Source of the DNA: Gari tellinella
Taxonomy: Eukaryota > Mollusca > Bivalvia > Cardiida > Psammobiidae
NCBI GenBank assembly: GCA_922989275.2
Contig: OV277856.1
Coordinates: forward strand, 54,321,358-54,385,357
Direction of reading: 5' to 3'
DNA: 64,000 bases
The position numbers and the translations under genes are program-made. Of this stretch, positions 36,401 to 43,325 are shown one piece after another (within the stretch, counting starts at the first letter, position 1; every line of letters starts with the position of its first letter). Below the pieces are notes generated by a model, which worked only from the letters and a program-made list of their open reading frames with translations, searched no databases and was not told the origin of the DNA.

Positions 36401-39400
36401 AACTGGCTACAAACTCAGTTTTTTACAATTAGCAAACATTTAAAACATCAACAAAGACAATACTATTAGTCAACTTACCTTTGTTAAAAAACATGGACGC
36501 CATCTGACCCTGTGGAAAGACAATGTTACAAAATTACAGTCAAACTTGAGGTTTTTAGCCTTTTAAGGCTAAATTGTTCATGTGGACTACATTGTATCCC
36601 CATTTTAAAAAAGTATGTTTATACATTAAACGAAGGCTAATTAATTACATATAAACAAGAGCCGTATACGGCCCTAAATCGCTCACCTGGGACCGTTGAT
36701 GAAAATGTTACATATCTTGGAAAGATGAGAAATTATGACAATATGATTGTGCCAATTGCTGATTGGATGATGCTGAGTGCAGAATAGCTTTAGCTCCTGT
36801 AACCTAGATATGCAACGGACCGAAACCATTTGAACAATATCGGTAAAGTACCTCTAGAAGTTACACCATGCCAAATATCAAAGCTCTAGCTATATTAATT
36901 TCAGAGAAGAAGAGGTTTGAAGATTTCACTATATAACTCTATGTAAATTTGTGACCCCCCGGGACGGGGTCATTTTTGACCCCAGGGACATAATTTGTAC
37001 AATCTTAATAGAGGACCTGTAGATGATGCTTTGTGCAATATATCTAAGCTCAGGGTACTGTGGTTTCCGAGAAGAAGATTTTTTAAGTTTTTATTGAAAA
37101 AATCTATTTTTAGCTCCTGTGACCTAGATATGCAACGGACCAGAACCATTTGAACAACATCGGTAAAGTACCTCTAGAAGTTACACCATGCCAAATATCA
37201 AAGCTCTAGCTATGTTAGTTTCAGAGAAGAAGAGGTTTGAAGAATTCACTATATAACTCTATGTAAATTTGTGACCCCCGGGGCGGGGTCATTTTTGACC
37301 CTGGGGACATAATTTGAACAATCTTGATAGAGAACCTATAGATGATGCTTTGTGCCAAATATCTAAGCTCAGGGTACTGTGGTTTCAGAGACGAAGATTT
37401 TTTAAGTTTTAATTGAAAAAATCTATTTTTAGCTCCTGTGACCTAGATATGCAACGGACCGGTAACATTTGAACAATATTGGTAAAGTACCTCTAAAAGT
37501 TACACCATGCTAAATATCAAAGCTCTAGCTATATTAGTTTCAGAGAAGAAGAGGTTTAAAGATTTCACTATATAACTCTATGTAAATTTGTGACCCCTGG
37601 GGCGGGGCCATTTTTGACCCCGGGGACATTATTTGAACAATCTTGATAGAGGACCTATAGATGATGCGTTGTGCTAAATACCTAAGCTCAGGGTACTTTG
37701 GTTTCAGAGAAGAAGATTTTTTTAAGTTTTTATTGAAACGATCTATTTTTAGCTCCTGTGACCTAGATATGCAACGGACCGGAAACATTTGAACAACTTT
37801 CAAAGAGGACCATATAAGGATCATTTCTGCCAAGTTTGGTAAAAATTCATCCAGTGGTTTCGGAGGAGATGTCGTTTAAAGAAATTGTTGACGACGAACG
37901 GACGAACGAACGAACGACGACGGACGACGGACATAGCACAATCAGAATAGCTCACCTTGGCACTTTGTGCCAGGTGAGCTAAAACAGGTGACAGCTTAAA
38001 GAAGAGACGATTCTATTGAGTAGTAACACCATATGGTTTACTTAGAAGGAAAGAATTCAGAACCAGAGAATTTAATTTGAGATACCCTAGATTTTGAGAT
38101 TTTGAGAAAACAAGTTCCGTCTGTACATACAAATTAAGGTAGGAATAACAAAATATGTCTTACAAGTTCTGTTTTGTCTGTTATCTCAAACGGATTGTCT
38201 TCACCATCAGCATCTGTAGAAAAGAGGGAAGGCATCAGTAGCAATAACAATATGGAAGTAGCAGAACTTCTAGTTAGTAAACCATTGCTCCATAAAAATG
38301 CCATTTTACACCTTTAATTGATTCCTTCAAGGTAAAAAAAAGGTTCAAATTTATACATTTATGAATATGTATAATAAGAAATATTTGCTAAATACTAGCA
38401 GATGGAAGCTTAAAGCAAGCTTAAAGTAAAACAGAATGTACCTCTAGGAACATTCTGCTTTACTTTCAATCTGATTTAAGTGGTCACCTATTTTCAAAAC
38501 TAAAATCAGGCTATGGGGTAATGGGTTAACTGATATTAGGCATAACAAAAACAAAAGTTCAGAAAACTAAAAGAGAAATTGACTCTGACATCGACCACAG
38601 ACAAAAAGGAACTCTCAGTGTCTGCTATGATTCACAAGGCAGCACAAAAACATGACAAATATATTTAACCCATTACCCATGTAGCCAGGTCAAGTTTTCA
38701 TGTTTAATTTGTTCTGTACTCTGCTTTATTGATTGATTAACTCAAAGCCTCTTTCTAGTTTAGAAGACAGGTAACACTTTAAGCAGGCTAGAAGGAAATC
38801 AGAATGCTCCTAAAGGAGCATACTGCTTTGATCCAAACCTGCTTTAACCCATTACCCCATAAATACAAATAAAAATCATATGAAATATTTTCTATATTCT
38901 AGCAGAGAATAGATTAAAGCAGGCTGAAAATAAAGCAGAATGTACCTTAAGGCACGTTCTGCTTTACTTTCAACCTGCTTTAAGTGGGCAACTATCTCCA
39001 AAACTAGAAACAGGCAATGGGGTAATGGGTTAAGCTATCATCTGGAAAAGCACTTGAAATGCCTTCTGTGTTTCATGTTAGAAGTACTTCCTAGGTGGGG
39101 ACTTCTTTACTTGGTGTAGAAACAATTAGCTCTTTCAACCTGTTTAAATGTACACATCACATTTACAAACAGTGTAGACCCAGATCAGAGGGCTTGAGCC
39201 CTCCAATCAGGGTATACACTGTTTGCTAATTTAGACCAGTATTTATTAATCTACCCATAATTCCAAGTAGACTGGTTCAAATTTTGGTCATTAAAGAGAT
39301 CCAAAAGGGAACCTAGTAATCCACAAGAGTTACTTAGTGTAGAAACGATTAACTGTGTATTTATGGAATGTTGAGTTAACCCTTTGAACCCTAGTCCCGC

Positions 39401-42319
39401 ATATAGGCGTCATTTTCAAACAGTGTACATGTGAAAAGTACACTTGTCCTATGCAAACAGTGAAGACCCAGATCAGAGGGCTCCGATAGGAGCCCTCTGA
39501 TCAGGGTCTTCACTGTTTGTCATAATGTCAAACATTGACAAAAACAACCCTTAAAAGTCAGAAATGGACTAGACTAAAATGGAAACTGGAATTGTCCATT
39601 TAAAGTTTCAGGGAGGAAAGAGTTAATCTTACCCTGTATTTTACTGTTACCCCGTAGAAGGGGTCGTCGTTCCTCACTAATATCACTATCAACACTATTC
39701 ACTGTCTGAAAGTAAGCAGCAAATAAACATTTAGTCATGTTTTAGCAACCCACTGGTACCGGTAGTCTTAAATTAAGACTCTTAATCCTTTCCTCCACTA
39801 AGCACTAAGGGAATAAATTAACATATTCCCCAAATAGAAGCAACTTTCGGGGTATTGGTTTCTTCATGATGATTCTACCTTGCCCTGGCCTATTGAAATG
39901 AATTAGACAAATGAAACTTTTCCTGTACACAGTCTCACTGACAGGTAAAACCCTGAAAGAACTTTCTGCTTTACATTTGAACTGTTTTAACCCTTTACCC
40001 TATAGCTTGTTTCTAGTTTTAAAGATAGGTGATCCCATAAAGCAGGTTGAAAGTCTGGATCTGGATATATACACTGCAGAGCTTTTTAGGCATATGCGCA
40101 GCGGAAGAGAGAGCGTTGGAAGTACACTAGTCGTACTTCAAAGCTGTCTTAACCCTTTACCCCATAGCCTGTTTCTAGTATTGAAGATAGGTGACCACTT
40201 AAAGCAGGCGCATTCTGCTTTACTTTCAGTCTGCTTTAAGCTTCCATGTGCTAGAATATAGAAAATATTCCCTATACTATATATTCATGACTGATTAAAT
40301 TGGAATTATTTTCTTCAGCGGAGGAATAACCCATAGCCGATAAAAGGTGCTTCTATGGGGGGGGGGAAGGGTTAAAGACAGGTGATCCCATAAAGCAGGT
40401 TTGAAAGTAAAGCAGTTACACACTACTTACAGGTCTTCGTGGTGTTAAGCTGTCTTTCAGCAAGGCGTTTGCAATGGCCATACTCTCCACTACGAAGGTT
40501 ACAGTCAGGAAACTGAAGTTGGAAGAAAAACATATACAAGTAAATGTAAAGTAAACTGTTCAATTTACCCCTCTATTACAACCTCTAAATGTCTTCTCAG
40601 AGAAGTCTCTCTGTTTGCAAGGTATAAGTAAAGCAAGCAGGCTGCTGGTAAAAGGCACATTCTGCTTTATAATAATAAACTAATAATGCTTTGACCTATT
40701 TTAAGAAGCCATCTAGAAACAGGCTAATGGGTTAAAGTAGACTAAAAGTAAAGTTAGGCTTTTCTGCTTTTCTTCTGTCCTGCTTTAAGCAAACATCTGT
40801 CTTACAAGCTAAAACTACAAATGTCTATAACAGTGCAAGAGACTGAATGAATCTTTGGTCTAAAACATTATTTGTTTTTGTAAATGGGTGACAAATGAGT
40901 AAAAATACTTTAGGATTCAATAAAAACTTATTTTTCGTGGTCAGGATTCCAACCTGTGTAGCTATATATATAGCAAAACTAATTTTTATGAAAAGTTACC
41001 GTAAGCAATATGCTGGAAATGTTAAATCTAACAACACAATGGACCTGTTTAAAATATTATCATTTTGCAAACAGTGAAGGAGCCCTCTGATCTGGGTCTA
41101 CTCTGTTTGCTAACTTATACCAGTATTTGTTACACTATCCAGAATTCCAAGTAAACTGGTTCATGTTTTGGTAACTAAAACGACCCACATCCTGGGAACC
41201 AAATAACACACAAGAGCTAGTTACTTAGAGTTGAAAGCGTTATATCTGTCTTATAGATGCTGGGACACCCGCAGCAGATGACAAATGAAATCAGGATTAA
41301 GTAAGTAAGTAAGTAAGAGTGCCATGGTATTTTTTTCAAAGCTTACCTCATTATGGACAGGGCTAGGATGATGACCAAACTGACCAGCCAGCCTGCTGTC
41401 TGGAAAGCTTTAGGCATTGTCAGAGCCCCAGTCCCAACTATCAAGTTGAAAACATACACCAGCCCAACCTGAAACAGGACAGATACGAGTCAAATTGAAC
41501 AAATCATATATTTTCTCTTTTATATGAGCACCAAATCCGAAAAAAATAAACATACACAATATTAAGTCTGAAATTTAACTATTTTTAGAACTCATTTTAT
41601 TCAAGTTTATTTTGGTAAAAGAATCATCAAATTATATTAATTTGTCTGTATTCATGGTTTAAATTGATTTTCAGAGTTTTAATTAAGTACTACAGATTCA
41701 TTAAGTTTCCCCTATTTTAAATATTGGGTAGCGAATCGTACAGGTAGAAAAATGTCCCGGGTAGCGAAACGACTGTAGTGAAATGTCTGGGGTAGAGAAA
41801 CGTCTGGTAACCGTTAGGAACAGTAGCACCTCTCTATTACGACCACTAAAACGAATTGTATAAAAGACAGGTGACAGGTTATGACTGCCTGTATAGCTCA
41901 GTGGTAGAGCATCTGCTTGCAGTGTTGGAGGTTGCCGGTTCAATATCCGGCCAGCCAAACCAAAGACTTGAAGTTGAAAATTTGTAGAAATGGCTCCCCT
42001 CCAAGTTAGCGCTCAGGATTATCCATTCAAGAGTGTCAGGATAAAGTGACCAGCTAGGTACAGTCCCAAGGGTGCACCAAAAAGTGCTTCTTCTCATTAT
42101 CATCAGTATTGATGGAGAAAAGTTATGAAAAGAAATAGATATTGACTGAAATTAAACTTTAGTAAAACAGAAAGCTCGTTGCTTTAACCAGTCACCTGCA
42201 TTAAACTCTTAATAATTGACATACTTAAGTGGTTGTAATAGAGAGCTGTTACTGTTGTATAGTCGATGACTTACGCCCCGTGAATAGTGGCTTCCACTTT
42301 CATTCAAACTTCCTGGCAT
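26736..42319 (-). CDS. TMEM104: Transmembrane protein 104 orthologue, complete, ten coding exons
   Basis: Multi-pass membrane protein of the TMEM104 family, related to amino-acid/auxin permeases (SLC38-like); its substrate is not established. Coding exons, in transcript order: 42319-42275, 41468-41347, 40512-40431, 39705-39633, 38213-38164, 36509-36479, 35368-35269, 32419-32281, 28845-28752, 27496-26736. Every intron starts GT and ends AG, all phases agree, and the sum is 1497 nt (498 aa plus TAA), close to vertebrate TMEM104 as I recall it (about 496 aa). Conserved blocks include VGTGALTMPKAF (about residues 26-37), a FEIT segment, GQMASMFFNK, YLYGDLAIYAAAVP, FFNVQKTKYLQ, FGVCVYSFMCHHSLPSLITP and TNFPIISITLRNN. 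A loop at about 168-199 has four Cys and two N-glycosylation sequons (NGT 178, NST 182), so it is probably lumenal or extracellular. The start ATG opens the first exon, ahead of the first membrane segment. The transcription start and any 5' UTR intron are not resolved. The annotation rests on remembered family sequence, but the match is extensive. Confidence 0.95.
27531..27740. repeat. M-type palindromic element in TMEM104 intron 9
   Basis: GGGGCCCCTTTCATAAAACT, then TCCTGTCTTGTGCCATCTCT and the mirrored TCACAAGACGGGATTTGATG. The related element at 11925-12106 ends GAAACGGACCCC. Confidence 0.6.
27749..27925. repeat. F-type MITE, decayed
   Basis: TAGATAAGAGTGGCTAAACTG at the left (first base uncertain), CTCCCCTTATCTGGAG at the right; centre GATTAGAATCTCCTGG / GACAATTCTAATGAG. 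Confidence 0.62.
28105..28312. repeat. D-type MITE, reverse orientation
   Basis: TTAACACATTACCCCATAAA at the left, GGTTATGGAGTAATGGGTTA at the right. The core is reduced to AAAGCAGGCTGCAATTACTT. Confidence 0.7.
28374..28735. mobile_element. D-type MITE interrupted at its internal TTAA by another D-type MITE
   Basis: Left part 28374-28492 (ACCCATTACCCCATTGACTG ... TTTTCAGTCTGTTTTAA). The right part resumes at 28639 with TTAAACTATCATCTGTAGG. The insert is 28489-28642. Confidence 0.75.
28489..28642. mobile_element. D-type MITE nested in a D-type MITE
   Basis: Bounded by TTAA on both sides: TTAACCCTTTACCTCATAGC at the left, CGGAAAGGGTTAA at the right. The core palindrome is deleted (154 bp total). 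Comparison with intact D copies shows that exactly TTAA was duplicated. Confidence 0.78.
28752..28845 (-). CDS. TMEM104: TMEM104 coding exon 9 (residues 215-246)
   Basis: Encodes VGFFLCLGGFTFFNVQKTKY and the following helix start ending in SRWI. TTTCAG acceptor after a long pyrimidine/T tract; GTAAGT donor. Phase-1 end: G|CT makes Ala with exon 10 and restores the RWIAFAMMIVL block. Confidence 0.94.
29530..29780. mobile_element. E-type MITE
   Basis: TTAACTCCTTCCTCCCTGAA at the left, AGGGTTCAAAGGGTTAA at the right. Core AAACAGTGAAGACCCTGATC / GATCTGGGTCTTCACTGTTT. TTAA-flanked. Near-identical, inverted copy at 39376-39626. Confidence 0.85.
29963..30220. mobile_element. L-type MITE
   Basis: CAGGGATGCCATATCTC at the left, ACTTATGGCAGCCCTG at the right. 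Interior partly duplicated (GAAGATGGTAGCTGT twice). Confidence 0.7.
30347..30533. mobile_element. F-type MITE
   Basis: GGGCTCCAGATAAGAGGGAG at the left, CCCTTATCTGGAGCCC at the right; inverted ends of about 18 bp. Confidence 0.8.
30637..31683. mobile_element. TA-flanked 1.05-kb element with pogo/Tigger-like ends
   Basis: TACAGTCCAAACTCGTTAAT at the left; ATTCGGATTAACAAGTGTGG then ACTGTA at the right. Repeated CGTTAATCCGAA-type motifs lie near both ends. Tigger assignment is by end style (inference). No transposase frame; the 126-codon frame at 30618-30998 simply reads through the left end. Confidence 0.72.
31853..32105. mobile_element. D-type MITE
   Basis: TTAACCCTTTACTCCATAGC at the left, ATAGGGTAATGGTTAA at the right. 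Central palindrome around GAATGTGCCTAAAGGCACATTC. Confidence 0.82.
32120..32268. repeat. Decayed MITE of the GTCGAACTTCG type
   Basis: ATACAGTAAAAACTCTATTC at the left, GCGAGTTTGTAGTA at the right. Core CGTTTTAACTTTGAAATACG matches the element at 14109-14303. It ends 13 nt from the TMEM104 exon 8 donor. Confidence 0.55.
32281..32419 (-). CDS. TMEM104: TMEM104 coding exon 8 (residues 168-214)
   Basis: Encodes the large hydrophilic loop with Cys 168, 188 and 198 and sequons NGT and NST, ending with RMTMYRLSV at the next helix. TTACAG acceptor, GTAAGT donor, phase 0. The Cys/sequon pattern suggests a disulfide-bonded, glycosylated loop. Confidence 0.92.
32486..33831. mobile_element. G-type element in TMEM104 intron 7, with an H insertion
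   Basis: Starts AACAAGGGCCACTATGGCCC; ends GCTCACCTTGGCACTTCGTG / CCAGGTGAGCTAAAA. About six units of about 140 bp contain TTTGACCTAGTGACCTAGTT, GACATGACCCACATTCGAAC and TGTAGCCTCTAGAGTGTTAA. H is inserted in the GACGGACG tract near the 3' end. Confidence 0.8.
33500..33747. mobile_element. H-type element, uninterrupted copy
   Basis: GCTACGATACTTATGTGGCT at the left, AGCCACATAAGTATCCTAGC at the right. GTGGCTAGCCACAC hairpin, and three tandem copies of the GGCCAGGTTAATGTCACAAG unit. It acts as an empty-site reference for the H copy at 17437. Confidence 0.8.
33832..34003. repeat. F-type MITE, left end missing
   Basis: Core ATTAGAATAGTCTCTTTGAG / ACGATTCTAATGACT with right end TCTCTTATCTGGAGCTCTG. 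The left terminus is replaced by the end of the G element. Confidence 0.62.
34016..34135. repeat. B-type MITE, right half missing
   Basis: TACAGTAAAACCTCTCTATA, then GGTTACTGCTTAAACCAAGG up to AGAAAGCTCCTTTAAG, then unrelated T-rich sequence. Confidence 0.68.
34136..34807. other. TMEM104 intron 7 sequence, unassigned
   Basis: Contains a C13 run at 34501-34513. No structured element recognised. Confidence 0.45.
34808..35003. repeat. D-type MITE, core deleted
   Basis: TTAACCCATTACATG at the left, TAGAGTAATGGG at the right; flanks kept, palindrome lost. Confidence 0.65.
35001..35251. mobile_element. D-type MITE next to TMEM104 exon 7
   Basis: Abuts the previous copy. Core AGCAGAATGTGCATTAAGGC / ACATTCTGCTTTACTTTCA. 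Right end GGGGTAATTGGTTAA. It sits 17 nt into intron 7 counting from the exon 7 donor. Confidence 0.8.
35269..35368 (-). CDS. TMEM104: TMEM104 coding exon 7 (residues 135-168)
   Basis: Encodes a membrane helix and the signature YLYGDLAIYAAAVP. TTACAG acceptor. The donor is GTAAAC, weaker than its neighbours, and a D-type MITE starts 17 nt into the intron. Ends two bases into a Cys codon (TG|T). Confidence 0.94.
35427..35918. mobile_element. B-type MITE in TMEM104 intron 6, split by a SINE
   Basis: Left TGTGAAACCTCTCT, right GAGAGGTTTTACTG. Core palindrome degenerate. The right arm is cut at TTCTTTCC by the SINE at 35606-35871. Confidence 0.72.
35606..35871 (+). mobile_element. tRNA-derived SINE, complete, with 14-bp target duplication
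   Basis: Polymerase III A box (ATGGCGTAGTGGTATAG, about 35618) and B box (GAGTTCGAATCCC, 35671). The tRNA-like head is followed by a body and an AT-rich tail (AAATCATAACAAATCAAA). Flanked on both sides by TCTAAGTTCTTTCC (35592-35605 and 35872-35885), a clear target-site duplication showing retroposition. Confidence 0.9.
36069..36294. mobile_element. N-type MITE inserted in a D-type remnant
   Basis: TTAACCCTACACTGCC at the left, GAGAGTGAAAGGGTTAA at the right. Core CAATTTGGATCCTGATCAG / GGATCCAAACTGTTTGC. The flanks GCTTTACTTTCGAACAGTTT and CAAAACTAGAAACAGGC are D-type text. Confidence 0.75.
36479..36509 (-). CDS. TMEM104: TMEM104 coding exon 6, a 31-nt micro-exon (residues 125-135)
   Basis: Encodes GQMASMFFNK, one of the most conserved TMEM104 blocks. 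CCACAG acceptor, GTAAGTTG donor. The 31-nt length is not a multiple of three, so skipping it would shift the frame. The phase-1 end joins exon 7 as G|CT (Ala). Confidence 0.92.
36654..37984. mobile_element. G-type element in TMEM104 intron 5
   Basis: Starts AACAAGAGCCGTATACGGCC, then ATCGCTCACCTGG. Ends GCTCACCTTGGCACTTTGTG / CCAGGTGAGCTAAAA. The internal unit is about 305 bp, nearly three copies, containing TAGCTCCTGTGACCTAGATA, GCAACGGACC and GTTTCAGAGAAGAAGAGGTT. The CGGACGACGGAC tract precedes the end hairpin. Confidence 0.82.
38164..38213 (-). CDS. TMEM104: TMEM104 coding exon 5 (residues 108-124)
   Basis: A 50-nt exon encoding DADGEDNPFEITDKTEL, which carries the family's FEIT block. 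CTACAG acceptor; GTAAGA donor on a codon boundary. Confidence 0.9.
38278..38529. mobile_element. D-type MITE, reverse orientation, in TMEM104 intron 4
   Basis: The left end is decayed; core GCTTAAAGCAAGCTTAAAGT / CTTTCAATCTGATTTAAG. Right end GGCTATGGGGTAATGGGTTA. Confidence 0.75.
38737..39115. mobile_element. D-type MITE interrupted at its internal TTAA by another D-type MITE
   Basis: The outer element runs from CTCAAAGCCTCTTTCTAG to CAAACCTGCTTTAA, then resumes TTAAGCTATCATCTGG after the insert at 38844-39032. Confidence 0.75.
38844..39032. mobile_element. D-type MITE nested in a D-type MITE
   Basis: TTAACCCATTACCCCATAAA at the left, CAATGGGGTAATGGGTTAA at the right, in opposite orientation to its host. 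Near-perfect core around GAATGTACCTTAAGGCACGTTC. Confidence 0.82.
39150..39330. repeat. E-type core palindrome, ends unclear
   Basis: AAACAGTGTAGACCCAGATC / CCAATCAGGGTATACACTGT at 39167-39227; similar core at 41068-41110. Confidence 0.55.
39376..39626. mobile_element. E-type MITE 6 nt from the TMEM104 exon 4 donor
   Basis: TTAACCCTTTGAACCCTAGT at the left, CAGGGAGGAAAGAGTTAA at the right. Core CAGTGAAGACCCAGATCAG / CTGATCAGGGTCTTCACTG. TTAA at both ends. On the transcript strand it begins right after exon-GTAAGA. Confidence 0.87.
39633..39705 (-). CDS. TMEM104: TMEM104 coding exon 4 (residues 84-108)
   Basis: Encodes a polar, acidic then basic loop (DSDISEERRPLLRG), typical of the variable cytoplasmic segment between helices 2 and 3. 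The donor is GTAAGA, and an E-type MITE starts at the next base, so only six intron bases precede it. Phase-1 end: G|AT makes Asp with exon 5. Confidence 0.9.
39988..40372. repeat. Overlapping D-type MITE fragments in TMEM104 intron 3
   Basis: One D left end (TTAACCCTTTACCCTATAGC, 39988) is broken after AGCAGGTTGAAAG. A second D copy runs 40149-40372 (TTAACCCTTTACCCCATAGC to GGGAAGGGTTAA). A further D arm continues to about 40415. Layered D-into-D insertion. Confidence 0.65.
40431..40512 (-). CDS. TMEM104: TMEM104 coding exon 3 (residues 56-83)
   Basis: Encodes the end of helix 2 (FLTVTFVVESMAIANALL) and the start of the cytoplasmic loop. CAG acceptor; GTAAGT donor on a codon boundary. A D-type MITE fragment begins in the intron about 15 nt past the donor. 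Confidence 0.93.
41347..41468 (-). CDS. TMEM104: TMEM104 coding exon 2 (residues 16-56)
   Basis: Encodes the first membrane segment and the GTGALTMPKAF motif, the permease-family glycine/proline motif at the first broken helix, followed by the start of helix 2 (WLVSLVIILALSIM). CAG acceptor and GTAAGC donor. It ends two bases into a Ser codon (AG|T) completed by exon 3. Confidence 0.95.
41819..42258. mobile_element. B-type MITE in TMEM104 intron 1, split by a SINE
   Basis: CAGTAGCACCTCTCTATTAC at the left, TAGAGAGCTGTTACTGT at the right. It is interrupted inside the GACAGGTGACAG arm. Confidence 0.7.
41886..42117 (+). mobile_element. tRNA-Cys-like SINE
   Basis: The tRNA-like head at 41887-41956 has A box TATAGCTCAGTGGTAGAG, a GCA anticodon-like loop (CTTGCAG) and B box GGTTCAATATCC, followed by a body of about 160 bp. 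GTTATGA occurs just left (41878-41884) and right (about 42121) and may be a short target duplication. It is not a functional tRNA gene: the acceptor stem does not pair fully. Confidence 0.75.
42275..42319 (-). CDS. TMEM104: TMEM104 coding exon 1 (residues 1-15)
   Basis: Starts with ATG at 42319-42317 and ends on a codon boundary before a consensus GTAAGTC donor. It encodes a short, polar cytoplasmic N-terminus rich in Ser and Gly. The phase-0 junction joins directly to the first membrane segment. The length fits the short N-terminal tail of the family. Confidence 0.9.
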
Positions 42320-43253
42320 CTTTGTTGTTTTTGAAAACAAAACAATAACAAATGAATGAGCCTGTGACTGTGGTCCCTATGTTCCGTTGACAATCTCCAA
42401 CAATCGGTATTTATACAGAGAGATCTGAAACATATTTATGCCATTGCAGCAAGAGCATCATGACGCCGATAGTGTTTAATAAATCTTCATTAAACTTTGA
42501 GCTCAAAGTTTGACAGTTAGTCAAACTCCCCAACGATCACATGCAAGGCCGCTTACATCATTAAATCGTTTAAATTCATTCCTCTATAAATATGGAGAAA
42601 GCACTTATATATTTCAATAGCATGAAAGATATACTTAAATATTTATTTCGTTATTAACAGGGTTCTGGTCGACCTATTTATTTGTTTATTTTTATAATTT
42701 GTTCAGTGCTTAAGCAGTTATGTGGCGAAAAATCTCTTTATCCACAAGTTACCTCCCTTTGACCAATTGGCAATCGTCTGCTTATAACATTGAATTTGTT
42801 ATCTGCAAAAATCCACAGTTCTATCTTCTACATTCTTTAGCAGGCGCGTACTGTAGCAACCTATTGTTGGCACACCCGGGGATCTACATTATTTGACTAA
42901 CATTTGCAAACAGCTGGGATCCAGATCAGACGCCGCGTAACGTGGATCCAGTCTGATTTGGGTCCAAACTAGATCTAGATCTAGCTGTGTGTCACTCATA
43001 TTCAACCTTTCTTCAGTTTACAAAATAAAGAAATAAATCTAGAAGAAATCTAGATTAAATAAAATGAAAATAAAATAGACTAGATCTAGAGATCTAGAGA
43101 TCTAGATCTAGATCTACTCACTTTTATGCTACTTTTGTCGCAGACGATGTTCAATGAAGCAGACGGCAAATCTTCATGATACGGATTAAGGAACCTTCAT
43201 TAACGAATTTGGCCTAATTTATATCACAGGTAGATGGCTTCTAAGAGCCTGCA
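42320..43253. other. TMEM104 5' flank
   Basis: Should hold the promoter and 5' UTR, but I see no TATA box or CpG cluster that fixes a start. 42895-42985 is an A/N-like palindrome (GGGATCCAGATCAGACGCC / GTCTGATTTGGGTCCAAAC). 43080-43117 is a short GATCTA low-complexity tract. Confidence 0.45.
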
Positions 43254-43325
43254 ACAGGGCTGCCATAAGTTGACATGAAAAATCCTAAGATTTCCAAATT
43301 TGCATTTTTCAAGTGCGATTTTCAG
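43254..43325. repeat. L-type MITE, one end
   Basis: CAGGGCTGCCATAAGTTGAC, then AAAATCCTAAGATTTCC. It matches the right end of the copy at 15182-15436 in reverse; the other end was not found. Confidence 0.6.

Noticed and set aside
41887..41957. Possible genuine tRNA-Cys gene
   Set aside because: It has A and B boxes and a GCA-like loop, but the acceptor stem does not pair properly and a SINE body follows; annotated as a SINE head.
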